The notes below the pieces were generated by a model. It saw only the letters and a list, made by a program, of their open reading frames with translations, was not told the DNA's origin and did no database searches. From NCBI GenBank assembly GCA_965224575.1, contig CBDCZQ010000001.1:1-64000 (forward strand): a stretch of 64,000 bases of DNA, given 5' to 3'. Positions 1 through 12,293 of the stretch are shown here, piece after piece (positions within the stretch are counted from its first letter, which is position 1; each line of letters opens with the position of its first letter). This DNA is from QPIN01 sp965224575. Lineage in GTDB: Bacteria; Pseudomonadota; Gammaproteobacteria; Methylococcales; Methylomonadaceae. The position numbers and the translations under genes were made by a program.

Positions 1-1020
1 CGCTGACCGTTCCAAGCACCGTAGCATCTAGTGCATTTTCATTATAAGTAAAACTGTAAGTCGCCTGAGCAAAGACTGGACTGTTATCATTGACATTAAG
101 CTCAGTCAGGGTCACGGCCGTGGTATCGGTTTGACCGCCGGCTGTTGCAGTAATAGTCAGATTATGGACATTGACCAGTGTCTCAAAATCATTAGTAAAC
201 GCGGCGACACCGGCCACCGTCAAGGTGATTTCACCACTGCTGTTGATTTCAAAATAGCCATTGGCATCACCCGCGGTAATACTGTAGACCAGACTGTCAC
301 TGTCGGCATCGGTTGCGCTGACCGTTCCAAGCACCGTAGCATCTAGTGCATTTTCATTATAAGTAAAACTGTAAGTCGCCTGAGCAAAGACTGGACTGTT
401 ATCATTGACATTAAGCTCAGTCAGGGTCACGGCCGTGGTATCGGTTTGACCGCCGGCTGTTGCAGTAATAGTCAGATTATGAACATTGGTAGCAGCCTCA
501 AAATCATTAGTGAAAGCCAGTACACCGGCAGCGGTCAAAGTGATTTCACCACTGGCATTGATTTCAAAATAGCCATTAGTATCACCCGCGGTAATACTGT
601 AGATCAGACTGTCACTGTCGGCATCACTGGCACTAACGGTGCCTAAAATATCCCCATCGGCCCTGTTTTCATTATAAGTAAAACTGTACGTTGGTGATGT
701 AAAGACTGGGCCGTTATCATTGACATTAAGCTCAGTCAGGGTCACGGCCGTGGTATCGGTTTGACCGCCGGCTGTTGCAGTAATAGTCAGATTATGAACA
801 TTGGTAGCGGCCTCAAAATCATTGGTAAACGCGGTGACACCGGCCACCGTCAAGGTGATTTCACCACTGGTATTGATTTCAAAATAGCCATTAGCATCAC
901 CCGCGGTAATACTGTAACTGACGCTATCATCCGCATCGGTTGCGCTGACAGTACCGAGCACATCGGTATCTAGCGAGTTTTCATTATAAGTAAAACTGTA
1001 AGTGGGGCTGGCAAAGACCG
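1..1020 (-). repeat. 315-bp tandem cadherin-coding repeats
   Basis: Identical anchor strings recur at 106, 421 and 736 (exact 315-bp spacing), and position 1 matches position 316. Each unit encodes one 105-residue cadherin domain (NVNDNSPVFAQATYSFTYNE, DGYFEIN-like, FTNDFETLVNVHNLTITATA). Units share most bases, which indicates recent duplication or gene conversion. The array extends past the left edge. Confidence 0.9.
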
Positions 1021-4000
1021 GGAGATCATCTACAGGCGTAATATTAATTGTTTGAGTATAAATATCTTCTTCGCTGGTAGCATTTCCAGTTAGCCCAGGA
1101 TCATCGCCAGAGTTACCCTGGTCATTCACTCTCAGAGTAAAAATAGAACTTGCAGGGGGGGTGTCACTATCATTTTGATAAGTAATAGTTCCAGAAGTAG
1201 ATCCATTTAATAAATTGTTTAATTGAGCAAGTGTACTGGAAAGTACTATTGTAGTAGGACTTGTAGAAACTATAGATACACCGCTATCTCCTTCAGATAC
1301 TGAAATTATTCCATTAGTTACCTTAAATTCAGTTGTTACATTACCACCTGTATAATCAACATCACTAACACTAAGCCCTGTTCCATGAATTGCTAAACTT
1401 GTTTGTTCAGTGGCAGAATAAGCAGAACTGGAACCTATGATTACTGGCGCATCATTTATTGCAGTCACATTAAGCGCAATCGTTCCTGTTACCGCAGTGG
1501 TACTATTTTCCCCTCCATCCACAATCGAAACTGATACTGTTGTATTTTGATCATTATTTAATACTGGATTAAACACTACACTGGCAAGAGCCGTGTTCAC
1601 TGCTGCTACGCTATCTGTAATCGTCCAGACTCCGGTTGCTCCGTCATAATTGGCGGAACCACTGGTGCTCAACGCTCCGAAGGTCGGATCGGCAAGTGTC
1701 AGTGTCATGGTAATAATCTCTGCACTATCCACATCTGAAACAACAATATCATCCAGCGTAACGCTCGCATCGCCTTCGTTATAGCCTTGTGTCTGGTTGA
1801 TGCTGATATTAGTTGTAAGTTGATCGTTAATCGAAGATACAAGCAGATTCGCTGTCTCAGTTGTAATACTAAACGCTGTATTTCCACCATTAGTGCTTGT
1901 GTCAACTTTATCGCCTGCTGTGCCACTGGTCTGATCCCATGCTCGAAATGCAAACCCTGCGCTTTCACCATTTTCACCATCAGGGACGAATCGTATTTTG
2001 TCACTGCTGCCTAACAATAATGCTGAATTATTAGAAACCACACCAACACTATTCCAGCTTACGCCTGCATTGGTTGAGTATTCCCAGCTACCGTTACTGC
2101 CACCTAAAACTGTGATCGCAATACCTTCTGATGCACCAAGATCCAGATCATCAATACGATTACCGCCTGCGGACAAGATAATGTCACTTACCGTATCGCC
2201 GATTGAATTTGTATCATCTTCAGTCAGTGAGGTCAGTGTCATGTTGCCCGTATTATCCAACGTAGGAGCATCATTAACAGAATTTATCGTAACGGTAGTT
2301 ATTCCAATATTACTATCAACACTACCATCATTGGCAACAATTGTGATATTTCGATCGGTCGTATCAGGAGATTGCGATGTTGTTTGGTAGGTTATAGTTC
2401 TCAATACCTGCTGGTAGTCTGAAGCTGTATCTGATCCAGTACCTGTGAGTGTAAGAACGATTGTTCCTGCGCCAAAATCCCAGTTTTGCACTCCAACGAT
2501 AGTAGTACCTGATGAATCCCATGAAAACTTATCATCAACCCCATCCAGTGCATTGGTTAAAGTAATGGTAAGTGATGACAGGCTAGTGCTATCGACATCT
2601 GATAACACTGCATCACTATCGGTAATATTTACAGCAGCTGTATCTTCTGTGTAGCTTGTCGCATAATCGGAACCCGTTGAGCCTGAGCTATCATTGGCAT
2701 CTAGGTCAAGTAGAGGCGCATCGTTGACGGAAGCTATATTCACTACTTGAGTTATTGCAGCACTAGTACCTCCATCACCATCCTGTACTGTGATATAAAG
2801 GGTTCTACTTGCCGTAGGGTTTTCCGAAATGTTCTGGAAGGTGATGTTATTCAGCAAGGCTGTCGTTGCTATAGGTGTTGCGTTTGATGTTAGTGAAATA
2901 CTAAAAGTATTACCATTAATACCATTGAGCGGAGATGGTTGAATGGTTCCTATAATAGAGCCTTCATAGGTGATATTAGTCCCATCAAATCCAATTTGAC
3001 CGACTCCAGTTCCCTGATCTCTGACACTTAATTGGTCACCTGTATCACCTGTAATAGAATAGGATATAGTAAGCGTTCCACCATCAAAGTCAGCGCTATC
3101 AGTATCTCCAATAATAGCTGTGCTAGTAATTGTCTGTGCGGGATCACCTTCTGTTAAAGAAAGTGTTGTAAAAGATGTGGTTACTGACTCATTAATATAG
3201 ATCTTATTGGCACTATCCGAACCATTAACAGCAATGATATCCAAATCACCATCATTATTGGTATCAGCCAGACTTATTCCTCGTGTATGAGACGAGCCTA
3301 ATGAAAGACCACTATCCGTAAAGGTACCTGTACCATTATTGGTATAGACTTTGTTACCCTGACCATACAAATTACCTACTACTAGATCTAGGTCATTATC
3401 ATTGTCAATATCTCCAAGCTCTATAGAAAAACTTGATGCATTGCCTAGTGTTTGTCCGCTGTCTGTAAAACTTCCACTGCCATTATTGATAAAAACCTTG
3501 TTAGGTGATCCGTTATTCGCTTCAATAAGATCTAAATAACCATCACCATCAATATCACCTAATGCTACACCCGTAGTCTGTATTGATGTGCCTATAGTCG
3601 TTGGAGTGTTGAGCGTAAAATCACCATTTCCATTATTTAAATGAACCTGATTAGGTGAATTCTCTACGCCTCTGATTAAGTCTAGGTCACCATCGTTATC
3701 AATGTCGCCAAGAACAATCGACAATGTTCTATCTTCACCTAAACTCTGGCCACTATCAGTGAAATTTCCTGCACCATCATTAATGTAGACTTTGTCGGGT
3801 TGATCAGGATAATTACCCGCCACCACGTCCAAATCGCCATCATTATCAATATCGCCGAGAGTGATGCTATATGTAGCTGAACCACCTAAATTCTGCCCAC
3901 TATCCGTAAAATTTCCTAATCCATCATTGATAAATACTTTGTTTGGCTGGTTATTGTTACCTGTCACAATATCTAGGTCGCCATCGTTATCGACATCACC

Positions 4001-7000
4001 TAATGTGGTCGTGATACTAAGAAAACCGCTGAGAATCTGACTACTAAAAGAGTAGTTTCCACTGCCATCATTTAAATAAATATGATTTCCACCACTATAA
4101 ACACTTTCTACGAGATCTATATCACCATCGCCATCAAGGTCACCTGTGGCAATTCCTGTACTAAGTGAACTACCCAGCGATTGGCCACTGTCTGTAAATA
4201 ATGCATTTTTTGTTATAGTGGGTGCATCATTGTCAGCACTGACGGTAATGGTCAGGGTACCGGTATCATTCAGATTGCCATCGGTCACGGTATAGTCCAC
4301 CGTATCGGTACCGTTAAAGTCGAGAGCGCTTTGATAGGTATAACTGCCATCGGAAGCCAGTACCAGCGTGCCGCCTTGTGCCGTAGTAAAAGTTCCTGCA
4401 ACCACCGCTAAACTGTCACCATCCAGATCGGTATCATTAGCATCCAGCTCAATGGTGGAGTTTAGCAAGGTATCTTCCACCGCATTGACCGCATCATCGA
4501 CAGCTACCGGTGCATCATTCACTGCATTAACAGTAACGGTAATATTGTCTGTGTCTGTCGTGACCTGACCTTCTACAATTGTTTGTATTTCGCTGGCCGT
4601 CAAAGCACGATCATAAATGCGTGCATCATCCATTTTGCCATGAAAATAACCGACAGCGGCATTGCCATGCCTGCCTATGTAGGAGTCTGTTCCCTGTGAA
4701 TAGGACGGTGAATTGGTGAAGTTCGTAGAACCCATTTCTATCCCATCGAGATAGAGTGTTTGGACATTTCCACTGTCGCTGAACGTATAGGCTACATGGT
4801 GCCAACCCGTTCCCGCTATAGATTGGTTCGATGGTGTACTGTTCCAGCTACTGCCATCATAAAAGAATCCACTCACACCGTTGCCGCCTTCATCTGCAAC
4901 TATGCCGACACTGTCACCCAGGGAAATGACATAGCCATCAGAAAAGCCTGAATCCAAATTGATCCACCCCGCCAGTGTCACTTCGGTAGGAGAACCGAAG
5001 AGTCCTGGGATTTGGATGTCGTCGTTTCCATCGAAACTCAAAACATTGCCGCGGGTAGCATCGCTGGTAGTGACGGCACCATTTACTGTGCCATCGTTTG
5101 CCCCGCCAACACTATCGTCATTGCCAAGATCGCTTGTATTATTGAAGGTGTAGTAACCTTTCTGGTTAACATCTTCATTAAGCGTAATGAGCGTCAGATC
5201 ATCTGTGGTGATTTGGATATTAGCCGCACCATTAAAGTCTTGATCGCCAATAAAACTCAACCCATCCAAAGCCGCATTAATATCAGCCAAACTTCCTTCG
5301 AAAGTCATGTTAGTGTCAGCAAAACCATCACCAACAGTGAAAGTTAACCCCGCCGTTGGCGTTAGGGAAACAAGACCATTAGTAGAAGTGAGCGTGATTC
5401 TAAGTGTACTGTCTGCATCAACATCAGTAATCGAGATAAGATTACTATTGGCACTGTTAAACACCAGGTTTGTATCTTCATTAACTGCTTGAATGCCAGA
5501 CACATTATTTATAGGGGCATCGTTAACTGGAGTAATTGTAATAGTTACAGTAGCAGTATCAATACCTCCATTACCATCATCAATCTGATAAACAAAACTG
5601 TCACTAAAATTTTCGCTATCATCATGGGTATAGCTAAAAGAGCCGTCAGCATTCAGCGTAAATGAACTGTCATAGGTTGGGCCAGAAATAAGAGACAGTG
5701 TTAATGCATCACCTTCTGGATCAAAATCATTGGTTAATACGCCTTCGGTAGCACTTATATTTAAAGTGCCACCTTCTGCTATCGTATAGTCCTGTAACTG
5801 CAAGCCTGCGCCATAGAGTTGTTTGACTTGCTGGGCTGTAATTTGGCTACCGATTATTGCAACTTCATCAATTTTTCCATCAAAAAAATCTTCTAGTGGT
5901 GTAGCAATTAGGTCTCCGCTGTGATCAGCATTAGCACCAATCACTAGAGGCTCAAAATTACCTGTACCGCCTGATGTGGTTCCAAGTCCTCCTGTGTAGG
6001 CATTGTCACCCACCTTTTCTCCATCCAGATAGAGTTGCATACCTTGGTCGCCAAAAGTCAATGTTAGATGATGCCAACTTCCTGTAGTGATTCCAGCGCC
6101 AGACGTTGTGATCGTATTACTAACAGTTGTACTTTGCAGTCGAGCACTGATTTCGCCACTAGACAACAGTTGGATATTAAAATGTCCCCCGGTATCAAAT
6201 TCAGTACTGTCTTTAGAGAGTAGTGACTGGTCAGCAGTAAGATCATCCGCATTAAACCAAAGCTGTATTGCTCCATTGTCCAGTAAATAGGCAGGGTTAT
6301 GTGCTATTTCGATATAATCTGTAGTACCATTAAAATCTGCTGCTGTATCGGTACTGCCATTAATTGCGCCCGCTGCACTGGTTGCACCTGTTGTGCCATT
6401 ATAAGTTCCATTGTTATTTCCACTTCCAAAATCAACGGCGGTGGTATTGACAGTTTCACCTAAAGTCCAATGGCTCACGGGACTTAAAGCACTGATTGTT
6501 GTGTTGTAGTTGCTGGGGTCAACAGAGGCTGTGGGCGCACCATTTTGTGCAGTAACATTGATTGTGACGGTGGCAGAGTTTCCTTCTGAATTGGTATAGG
6601 TAAAACTATCTGTTCCGTTAAAATCTGCATCTGGAGTATAGGTCACTTCACCTGTGGCACCATTCACTGCTGTGATACCATTGCTTCCATTACTTGCTGA
6701 GACTAAGGTGGCATTGGCTCCATCAATATCTGTATCATTGGCTAAGACATTGACGGTAACGGCGGTATCTTCATTGGTCGTGGCAGTATCATCCACTATG
6801 ACCGTCTCATCGTTTACAGGTGTGATATCTACATTTATTGCCCCAAAATTCCTATCTGTACCACCACCACTACCAGTATTGCCCAAATCGTTCACAGTCA
6901 CTTGAATAGTATCTGCGTTGTCACCATTTGTACTTGCGGTTGAATGAAGATACTGGATGTTGCTAGGAGTATTAAAATACGCATTGACATCATCAAGCGC

Positions 7001-8207
7001 ACCATTAATCGTAATAGTACTTGTTCCATTACTTCCTATAGTAATACCGGCACTATCTGAAGCTGTTAAATTTCCACCAGTTGACGTTGAAAGTGCAACT
7101 GAAATATTGCCTCCGTTATCATCAGGATCAGTAATATCTATAGATGAAATATCTACATCACTTGAAACATCTTCAGTGACACTAATATCAGTAGGTAGTG
7201 TCCCGTTATTAAAAGGGTCATCATTGTAAATAACACTAAGTGTGGCTATAGCAGTAGCAGTGTTACTTGTACCTCCATCTCCATCAGTGATAGTTACTTC
7301 TAGGTCTCTACCACCTTGAGTTGGATTATCTGAAAACTCAAAAATAGCTAATGCTTGGTAGACTAACTCTACCCGGGAAACTGTTGCGTCAGCATTAAAG
7401 GTCACAGTGAAATCTGTTGCTAAGTTACCACCTGATTGTGCCCCAACTAACACACCATCCACATAAACATCACCACCTGTTGTTGTGACACCTCCGATAT
7501 TGACTAATTTTAGTGTTTCTCCTCCTTCGGCACCTAACGCAATACTGAAAGTCAGTACACCACCGTCAAAATCCGTGCTGTCATTATCTGTTAGAGTGGA
7601 AGTGGTAAATGGTGCGGCACCAGATCCTTCGTTGTAATTTATATTATCACCATCAGAAATAGTAGGTGCATCGTTTACAGAAGTAATGTTAATAGTTACA
7701 AAGTTACTATCCTCTTCAGAACTTGCATCTCCACTTAATCCTGGGTCTGAACCTGTGTTTCCTTGGTCATTTACTGTTACAGTTAAAGTATCCGTAGCTG
7801 CTGGTGTATCTGAGCTATTTAAATAAGTGATGGTACCTGTACTTGTACCATCAAGTAGAGAGTTAATTTGTGTAACGGTACCGGTAAATGTCACTGTTGC
7901 AGTTGCATTTCCTGCTGTGATAGTTACTCCTGAATCTCCACTAACTAAGGTTACAGTACCCTCTGTAACCGTAATGGTTGTAAGTAGGTCTGTACTACCT
8001 GCATCTACATCAGTTACAGAAAACCCTGTTCCTTCTATGGCAAGATCTGTTTTCTCAGTTGCTTCTAGAGCAGCAGCTGCTGTGACTACTGGTGCATCAT
8101 TCACTGCAGAGCCATTTACTCCAAATGTTATGTTAGAAGAGGTATTTACTCCATCGCTTATTGTAAGTTCAAAACTTGTAGTTTCCTCATTATCTGCATC
8201 ACGGTAG
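1..8207 (-). CDS. long intact open part of giant adhesin: Ig-like, LamG, FG-GAP and cadherin modules
   Basis: On the minus strand this stretch is open over about 2,700 codons without a stop and continues beyond the left edge. I checked frame continuity at seven NDAP-type linkers (positions 8084, 7661, 6530, 5510, 4214, 2261 and 1439), all in one phase. Going downstream it encodes cadherin/CSPG-like spacers, LamG-like domains (about 5810-6480 and 4600-5050), an FG-GAP propeller (about 3160-4230), further spacers and tandem cadherin repeats (1-1020). Such repetitive calcium-binding architecture is typical of very large secreted adhesins. The C-terminal secretion or sorting signal must lie outside the window, so its export route cannot be stated. 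Confidence 0.8.
3160..4230 (-). other. FG-GAP / integrin-type beta-propeller within the adhesin
   Basis: About seven consecutive blades with the calcium-binding pattern DIDNDGDLD or DLDGDGDID and spacers such as KVYINDGAGNFTDSGQSLG. Each blade is close to 150 bp. Repeats of this kind form integrin-like propellers in secreted proteins. Confidence 0.85.
7113..7690 (-). repeat. long direct repeat, copy 1 (partner at 8733-9310)
   Basis: About 570 bp that recur almost unchanged 1,620 bp to the right. I noticed only a few substitutions across the block (for example at 7438, 7503 and 7656). The offset is 540 codons exactly, so recombination between the copies would add or remove an in-frame block. 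Confidence 0.85.
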
Positions 8208-8542
8208 GGTAACAAGATTGTTATTAATATCATCCTGTGTAAATGTATCATCAATACCAAGAGTTGACCCATTAAGTCGTACAGAACCACCGGATGGAAG
8301 AGTTTTTAGAGTATAGATGATTTCTGCTGGTGCGTTATCGACATCTGTTGCTTCTAGATAAGCAGTAGTAATTGTTCTAGTAGACTCTTCTGGAACAGTA
8401 AGAGGTTCATTTGTTATCAGTACCGGGGGCATCGTTTACATTGGTGATATCTACATTTACAGTCCCCAAGTCAATATCTGTACCACCACCATCACCAGTA
8501 TTACCCAAGTCATTTACAGTTACTTGAATGGTATCTGCATTA

Positions 8543-9436
8543 TCACCACTCGTATTTGCCATTTGAGTGAAGATACTGGATATTACTAGCAACATTCAAA
8601 TATGCATTAAGATCAGTAATGGTACCTTGTATGGTAATCGCATCTGTTCCATTACTTTCAATAGTAATATCTGCGCTAGCTGAAGCCGTTAAATTACCAC
8701 CTGTTGATGTTGATAACGAGACTGAAATTTCTCCTCCATTATCATCAGGATCAGTAATATCTATAGATGAAATATCTACATCACTTGAAACATCTTCAGT
8801 GACACTAATATCAGTAGGTAGTGTCCCGTTATTAAAAGGGTCATCATTGTAAATAACACTAAGTGTGGCTATAGCAGTAGCAGTGTTACTTGTACCTCCA
8901 TCTCCATCAGTGATAGTTACTTCTAGGTCTCTACCACCTTGAGTTGGATTATCTGAAAACTCAAAAATAGCTAATGCTTGGTAGACTAACTCTACCCGGG
9001 AAACTGTTGCGTCAGCATTAAAGGTCACAGTGAAATCTGTTGCTAAGTTACCACCTGATTGCGCCCCAACTAACACACCATCCACATAAACATCACCACC
9101 TGTTGTTGTGACACCTCCGATATTGGCTAATTTTAGTGTTTCTCCTCCTTCGGCACCTAACGCAATACTGAAAGTCAGTACACCACCGTCAAAATCCGTG
9201 CTGTCATTATCTGTTAGAGTGGAAGTGGTAAATGGTGCGGCACCAGATCCTTCGTTGTAATTTATATTATCACCATTAGAAATAGTAGGTGCATCATTTA
9301 CATCTGTAATGTTTATAGTGACATCTTCCTCGTATGCTAGACCGCCAGAATCAGTGACTCGGATTGTAATATCGTGACTAGTAGCTGATTCGTAATCCAG
9401 CGTAGCACCTGCATTAACCTGTAGTTCACGACCCAC
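8543..9436 (-). CDS. fragment of giant adhesin: cadherin-like and Ig-like modules, second copy
   Basis: This is a 297-codon open piece of the giant gene. It carries a classical cadherin-like module end (LDYESATSHDITIRVTDSGG, VNDAPTI), followed by two beta modules ending in SVTEDVSSDVDISSIDITDP. The segment encoded by about 8733-9310 is nearly identical to the one at about 7113-7690, so this stretch is one of two tandem in-frame copies. Frame is lost near 8560 (ASNIQYLHS continues as ANTSGDNADTIQVTVND in another frame) and was lost at about 9450 on the upstream side. Confidence 0.7.
   Translation of the reverse strand: MGRELQVNAGATLDYESATSHDITIRVTDSGGLAYEEDVTINITDVNDAPTISNGDNINYNEGSGAAPFTTSTLTDNDSTDFDGGVLTFSIALGAEGGETLKLANIGGVTTTGGDVYVDGVLVGAQSGGNLATDFTVTFNADATVSRVELVYQALAIFEFSDNPTQGGRDLEVTITDGDGGTSNTATAIATLSVIYNDDPFNNGTLPTDISVTEDVSSDVDISSIDITDPDDNGGEISVSLSTSTGGNLTASASADITIESNGTDAITIQGTITDLNAYLNVASNIQYLHSNGKYEW
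8733..9310 (-). repeat. long direct repeat, copy 2 (partner at 7113-7690)
   Basis: Near-identical partner of the block at 7113-7690, encoding the same two cadherin-like beta modules of the adhesin (NDAPTISDGDNINYNEGSG through SSIDITDPDDNGG). Confidence 0.85.
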
Positions 9437-10159
9437 AAGTTTAAAATTATTGGAAGGATCATTACTATGGAATAAGAAAGTGCATCACCAGCATCAGGGT
9501 CAATTGCCGAGAGAAAGCCTATAACAGTATTTTCTGTACTATTTTCTGCAACATCTTGAATGGTAATCCAGTTTGTAGTCGAAGGGTCTGCTATAGTTCC
9601 ATGATGATTTAAAGGCTTAGATCAGTTACCGTAGAACCAGTTCCATCTTCAAAATCATAAAGTAAAAGTAATCCTGCTTCAGTCCCATCATAATCAGTAG
9701 TCAGGCTGGTAGCTACTTGCGCACTGGACAATGCAGTGTCAAAAACCCGAATTTCTCTAACATCACCATCAAAGCCGTCTAAAAAATAAAGCGCTCCTGT
9801 AGAATCTACTATTGAAGGAAGCCCCGTTGTTGATGCAACTTGAACGCCATCCAGATATATTACAGCTGTACCACTAGCATCAAGTGTAAGGGTAACAGTT
9901 TGCCAGTTATCAACGACTAAATCACCAGCTGAACTTATTGCACCTCCTTGCCAGACAGTGCTATCATATTGAGAGTAATCTAGCTTTCCATCATCAACAG
10001 TTAGAAAAAACCATTAGTATCCCACGTATTATTTGAGCGACTAGCGTGTAAGACCAATTACTAGATTCAATTCTGGCTGGGTTGATTTCCATTTCTACCG
10101 TGAAGGCAGTTCTATTGTCTAAAGATAGCGATGGTACAGAATACCACCATCGCTGGTGT

Positions 10160-10420
10160 CTAAATTAAGAGTACAGAAGTGATAAGGTCTATTGGCGCAT
10201 CATCATTTACCGGTAACACAGTAATTGCTTTTGTTGCAGTTGATGTACCCCCAACCTGATCATCAACAAAAAAAGTTAATGTATCGTTATCTGCATAGTT
10301 TAATGTGCCTTGATATTCCAGCCCTATAAGAGCAGTATTTATATCTGCAACATTTCCAGAAAAACTAACAGTTCTCGATCCATCACCCGTTAAACCTGAT
10401 AGTCCTGTTGTGCCACCCAA
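10160..10420 (-). CDS. fragment of giant adhesin: cadherin-like spacer
   Basis: This is a short open piece of the giant gene between two indels. It reads GGTTGLSGLTGDGSRTVSFSG, then a LEYQGTLNYADNDTLTFFVDD segment typical of the tandem bacterial cadherin-like repeat. The upstream half (SISVTLSVINGTLTL) lies in another frame. One T missing in an ACTTGGG run near 10419 separates them. The left end breaks again near 10160, where the sequence continues as DTSDGGIL in a different frame. It is not an independent gene. Confidence 0.6.
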   Translation of the reverse strand: MGGTTGLSGLTGDGSRTVSFSGNVADINTALIGLEYQGTLNYADNDTLTFFVDDQVGGTSTATKAITVLPVNDDAPIDLITSVLLI

Positions 10421-10760
10421 GTTAAAGTGCCATTGATCACAGAAAGAGTGACTGATATTGAAGCTGAGTCATCAAAAACAGTAATAGCATTACCATTTGC
10501 GGGATTAAAGATTAACGCTGTATCTTCTAAGACAGATTCTGGTTTTAATACGCCCAGTGCACCTGAAAAAACTTGGGCAGTGTTGATAAAACCAAAAGTC
10601 TCTGCTGCTTCAGGTGACCATGTTTGATTCGCGTATGGCCCAGTACCATTTAGTTGTAAAGAAAACCCTGCAACGGTTGTGCCTGGTTCTGATACACCAA
10701 TATCTGTACTGGTTAAACCCAGGGCAGGGCCATCTGTAGCAGTTATCGCACCTTCGTAAC

Positions 10761-12227
10761 TTAAGAACTGAATAACGTTGTTATTTGCATCAACCAGTGC
10801 GATAGCATCGGCAGAGCATTCTGTATCCCTGAATGGTAATATGTTTGTACGCCATAACCATAGTTTTGATTGGTGAAGCTACCTGATAAATCAATAGGTG
10901 ATAAAGTGTCATACATCCCACCGCCACTACCGTTATACAATACAAGTTTCCAACCAGTTACATCTAAACCAGCTGGCCCTGCAATTTCAATTGCTTCTCC
11001 TACATCACCACTATCATTATCATAGTGAATTTCATTGATGAATACTAAACTTTGATCGCTGATGACTGGAGTTGCGTTGACAGTCACTGTCACCGTAGCC
11101 GAGTCGGTGGCACCACTGTGGACTTTTGCTGCTTCCGAACTGGAAAGTGCTCGACCGAAGGTTTGTACGCTATCCAAGGCTCCGCCATAGAATCGGGCAG
11201 CATCCAGGTCTTCACGAGCAGCAAGGTATAAATCAGTACCTGGGTTAAAGGCATCCCCTCCCTGACTGGAATTACTACTTTTCAATTGACCGTCAAGATA
11301 AACGGATGCGCCATTTGAACTAACAGTTAAAGTGTAAGTATGCCATTGGTTGTCGATGAAGCTACTAGCGTCAAAATCCAATGAAGCACTCGTTCCAGTA
11401 TTTACGACATCATTTGAGTCAGCAAAATTTGTTCGCAAAGTACCTCCATCGACATGACTATCTTCTATTAAATAGATATTTAAGCTGTTTTGTGTACTAA
11501 CCGCTCCGTGACTATAAATGTACTGGTAATCTCCTCCAGAATTAGCAGCCACCTTAAAACTGAAAGAAACAGAAAAGTCATCGTTGTAGGAGAAGTCTGG
11601 AACCTGGACATGGTCATCGACCTCATCAAAACTCATCGCATCACCAAATACGCCTGAGATCACTGTAGGGTCTCCATTAACGCTTGCGCTGGATGATCCG
11701 ATACTATCATTTCCATCATAAGCACCATCTAACCCCCAGAAATGAGTAGTTCCAGAAATATCAGTTACTAGGTAATCAAAGTTGTCCGTTCCCGTAAACC
11801 CACTATCCGGGGTATAAGTGACAGTGCCATCGTGGTAATTAACCGTTGAACCATTGCTTGGATAGTTCGTCTGAAGAACGGTTAATGTATCATTTTCTGG
11901 GTCGCTGTCATTGCTTGTAAGATCTACTGTGACTGCTGTATCTACATTTGTGGTTGCGTTGTCAATATTAGCAGTTGGGGTTAGATTGCTAAATTCAATC
12001 ACTGTAATTGCAACCGGATAGACAATATAGTCCTGACTTGAATTACTCGTTTGCGTTTGCGTTAGTGTTGCACTTGTATCGGTTTGTGTAATCAGAGATG
12101 TAATATTCACCTCATACTGCTCGCTGCCGCCAATATCACTGTCAGCACTGTTTGCCGATACTATAGTTGATGAACTACCCGCGCTATTGGATTGAAAATT
12201 GACTACTGGAATCTGGGTAATTATCAC
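10761..12227 (-). CDS. fragment of giant adhesin: LamG-like and lamin-tail-like domains
   Basis: This 488-codon open piece of the giant gene has no start of its own; the reported Met is internal. It holds an Ig/cadherin-like spacer (FTGTDNFDYLVTDISG), then a concanavalin-type LamG domain at about 11105-11750 (HFWGLDGAYDGNDSIG, DNQWHTYTLTVSSNGASVYL, ALDSVQTFGRALSSSE). After it comes a lamin-tail-like domain starting FINEIHYDNDSGDVGEAIEIAG. That domain continues past the stop in another frame (DAIALVDANNNVIQFLSYEG), so a single missing base near 10819 ends this piece artificially. LamG and lamin-tail modules are common in secreted bacterial proteins that bind carbohydrate or other surface ligands. 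Confidence 0.75.
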   Translation of the reverse strand: MIITQIPVVNFQSNSAGSSSTIVSANSADSDIGGSEQYEVNITSLITQTDTSATLTQTQTSNSSQDYIVYPVAITVIEFSNLTPTANIDNATTNVDTAVTVDLTSNDSDPENDTLTVLQTNYPSNGSTVNYHDGTVTYTPDSGFTGTDNFDYLVTDISGTTHFWGLDGAYDGNDSIGSSSASVNGDPTVISGVFGDAMSFDEVDDHVQVPDFSYNDDFSVSFSFKVAANSGGDYQYIYSHGAVSTQNSLNIYLIEDSHVDGGTLRTNFADSNDVVNTGTSASLDFDASSFIDNQWHTYTLTVSSNGASVYLDGQLKSSNSSQGGDAFNPGTDLYLAAREDLDAARFYGGALDSVQTFGRALSSSEAAKVHSGATDSATVTVTVNATPVISDQSLVFINEIHYDNDSGDVGEAIEIAGPAGLDVTGWKLVLYNGSGGGMYDTLSPIDLSGSFTNQNYGYGVQTYYHSGIQNALPMLSHWLMQITTLFSS

Positions 12228-12293
12228 TGTCCATCAAACGCTACTAATGTCAGAGTAGCATTGCTAAAAGATTGCCCGATTGGGTTGCCACCG

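Noticed and set aside
1..8852. Numerous Val/Ser-rich plus-strand frames
   Set aside because: All are antisense to the open cadherin/LamG/FG-GAP frame on the minus strand.
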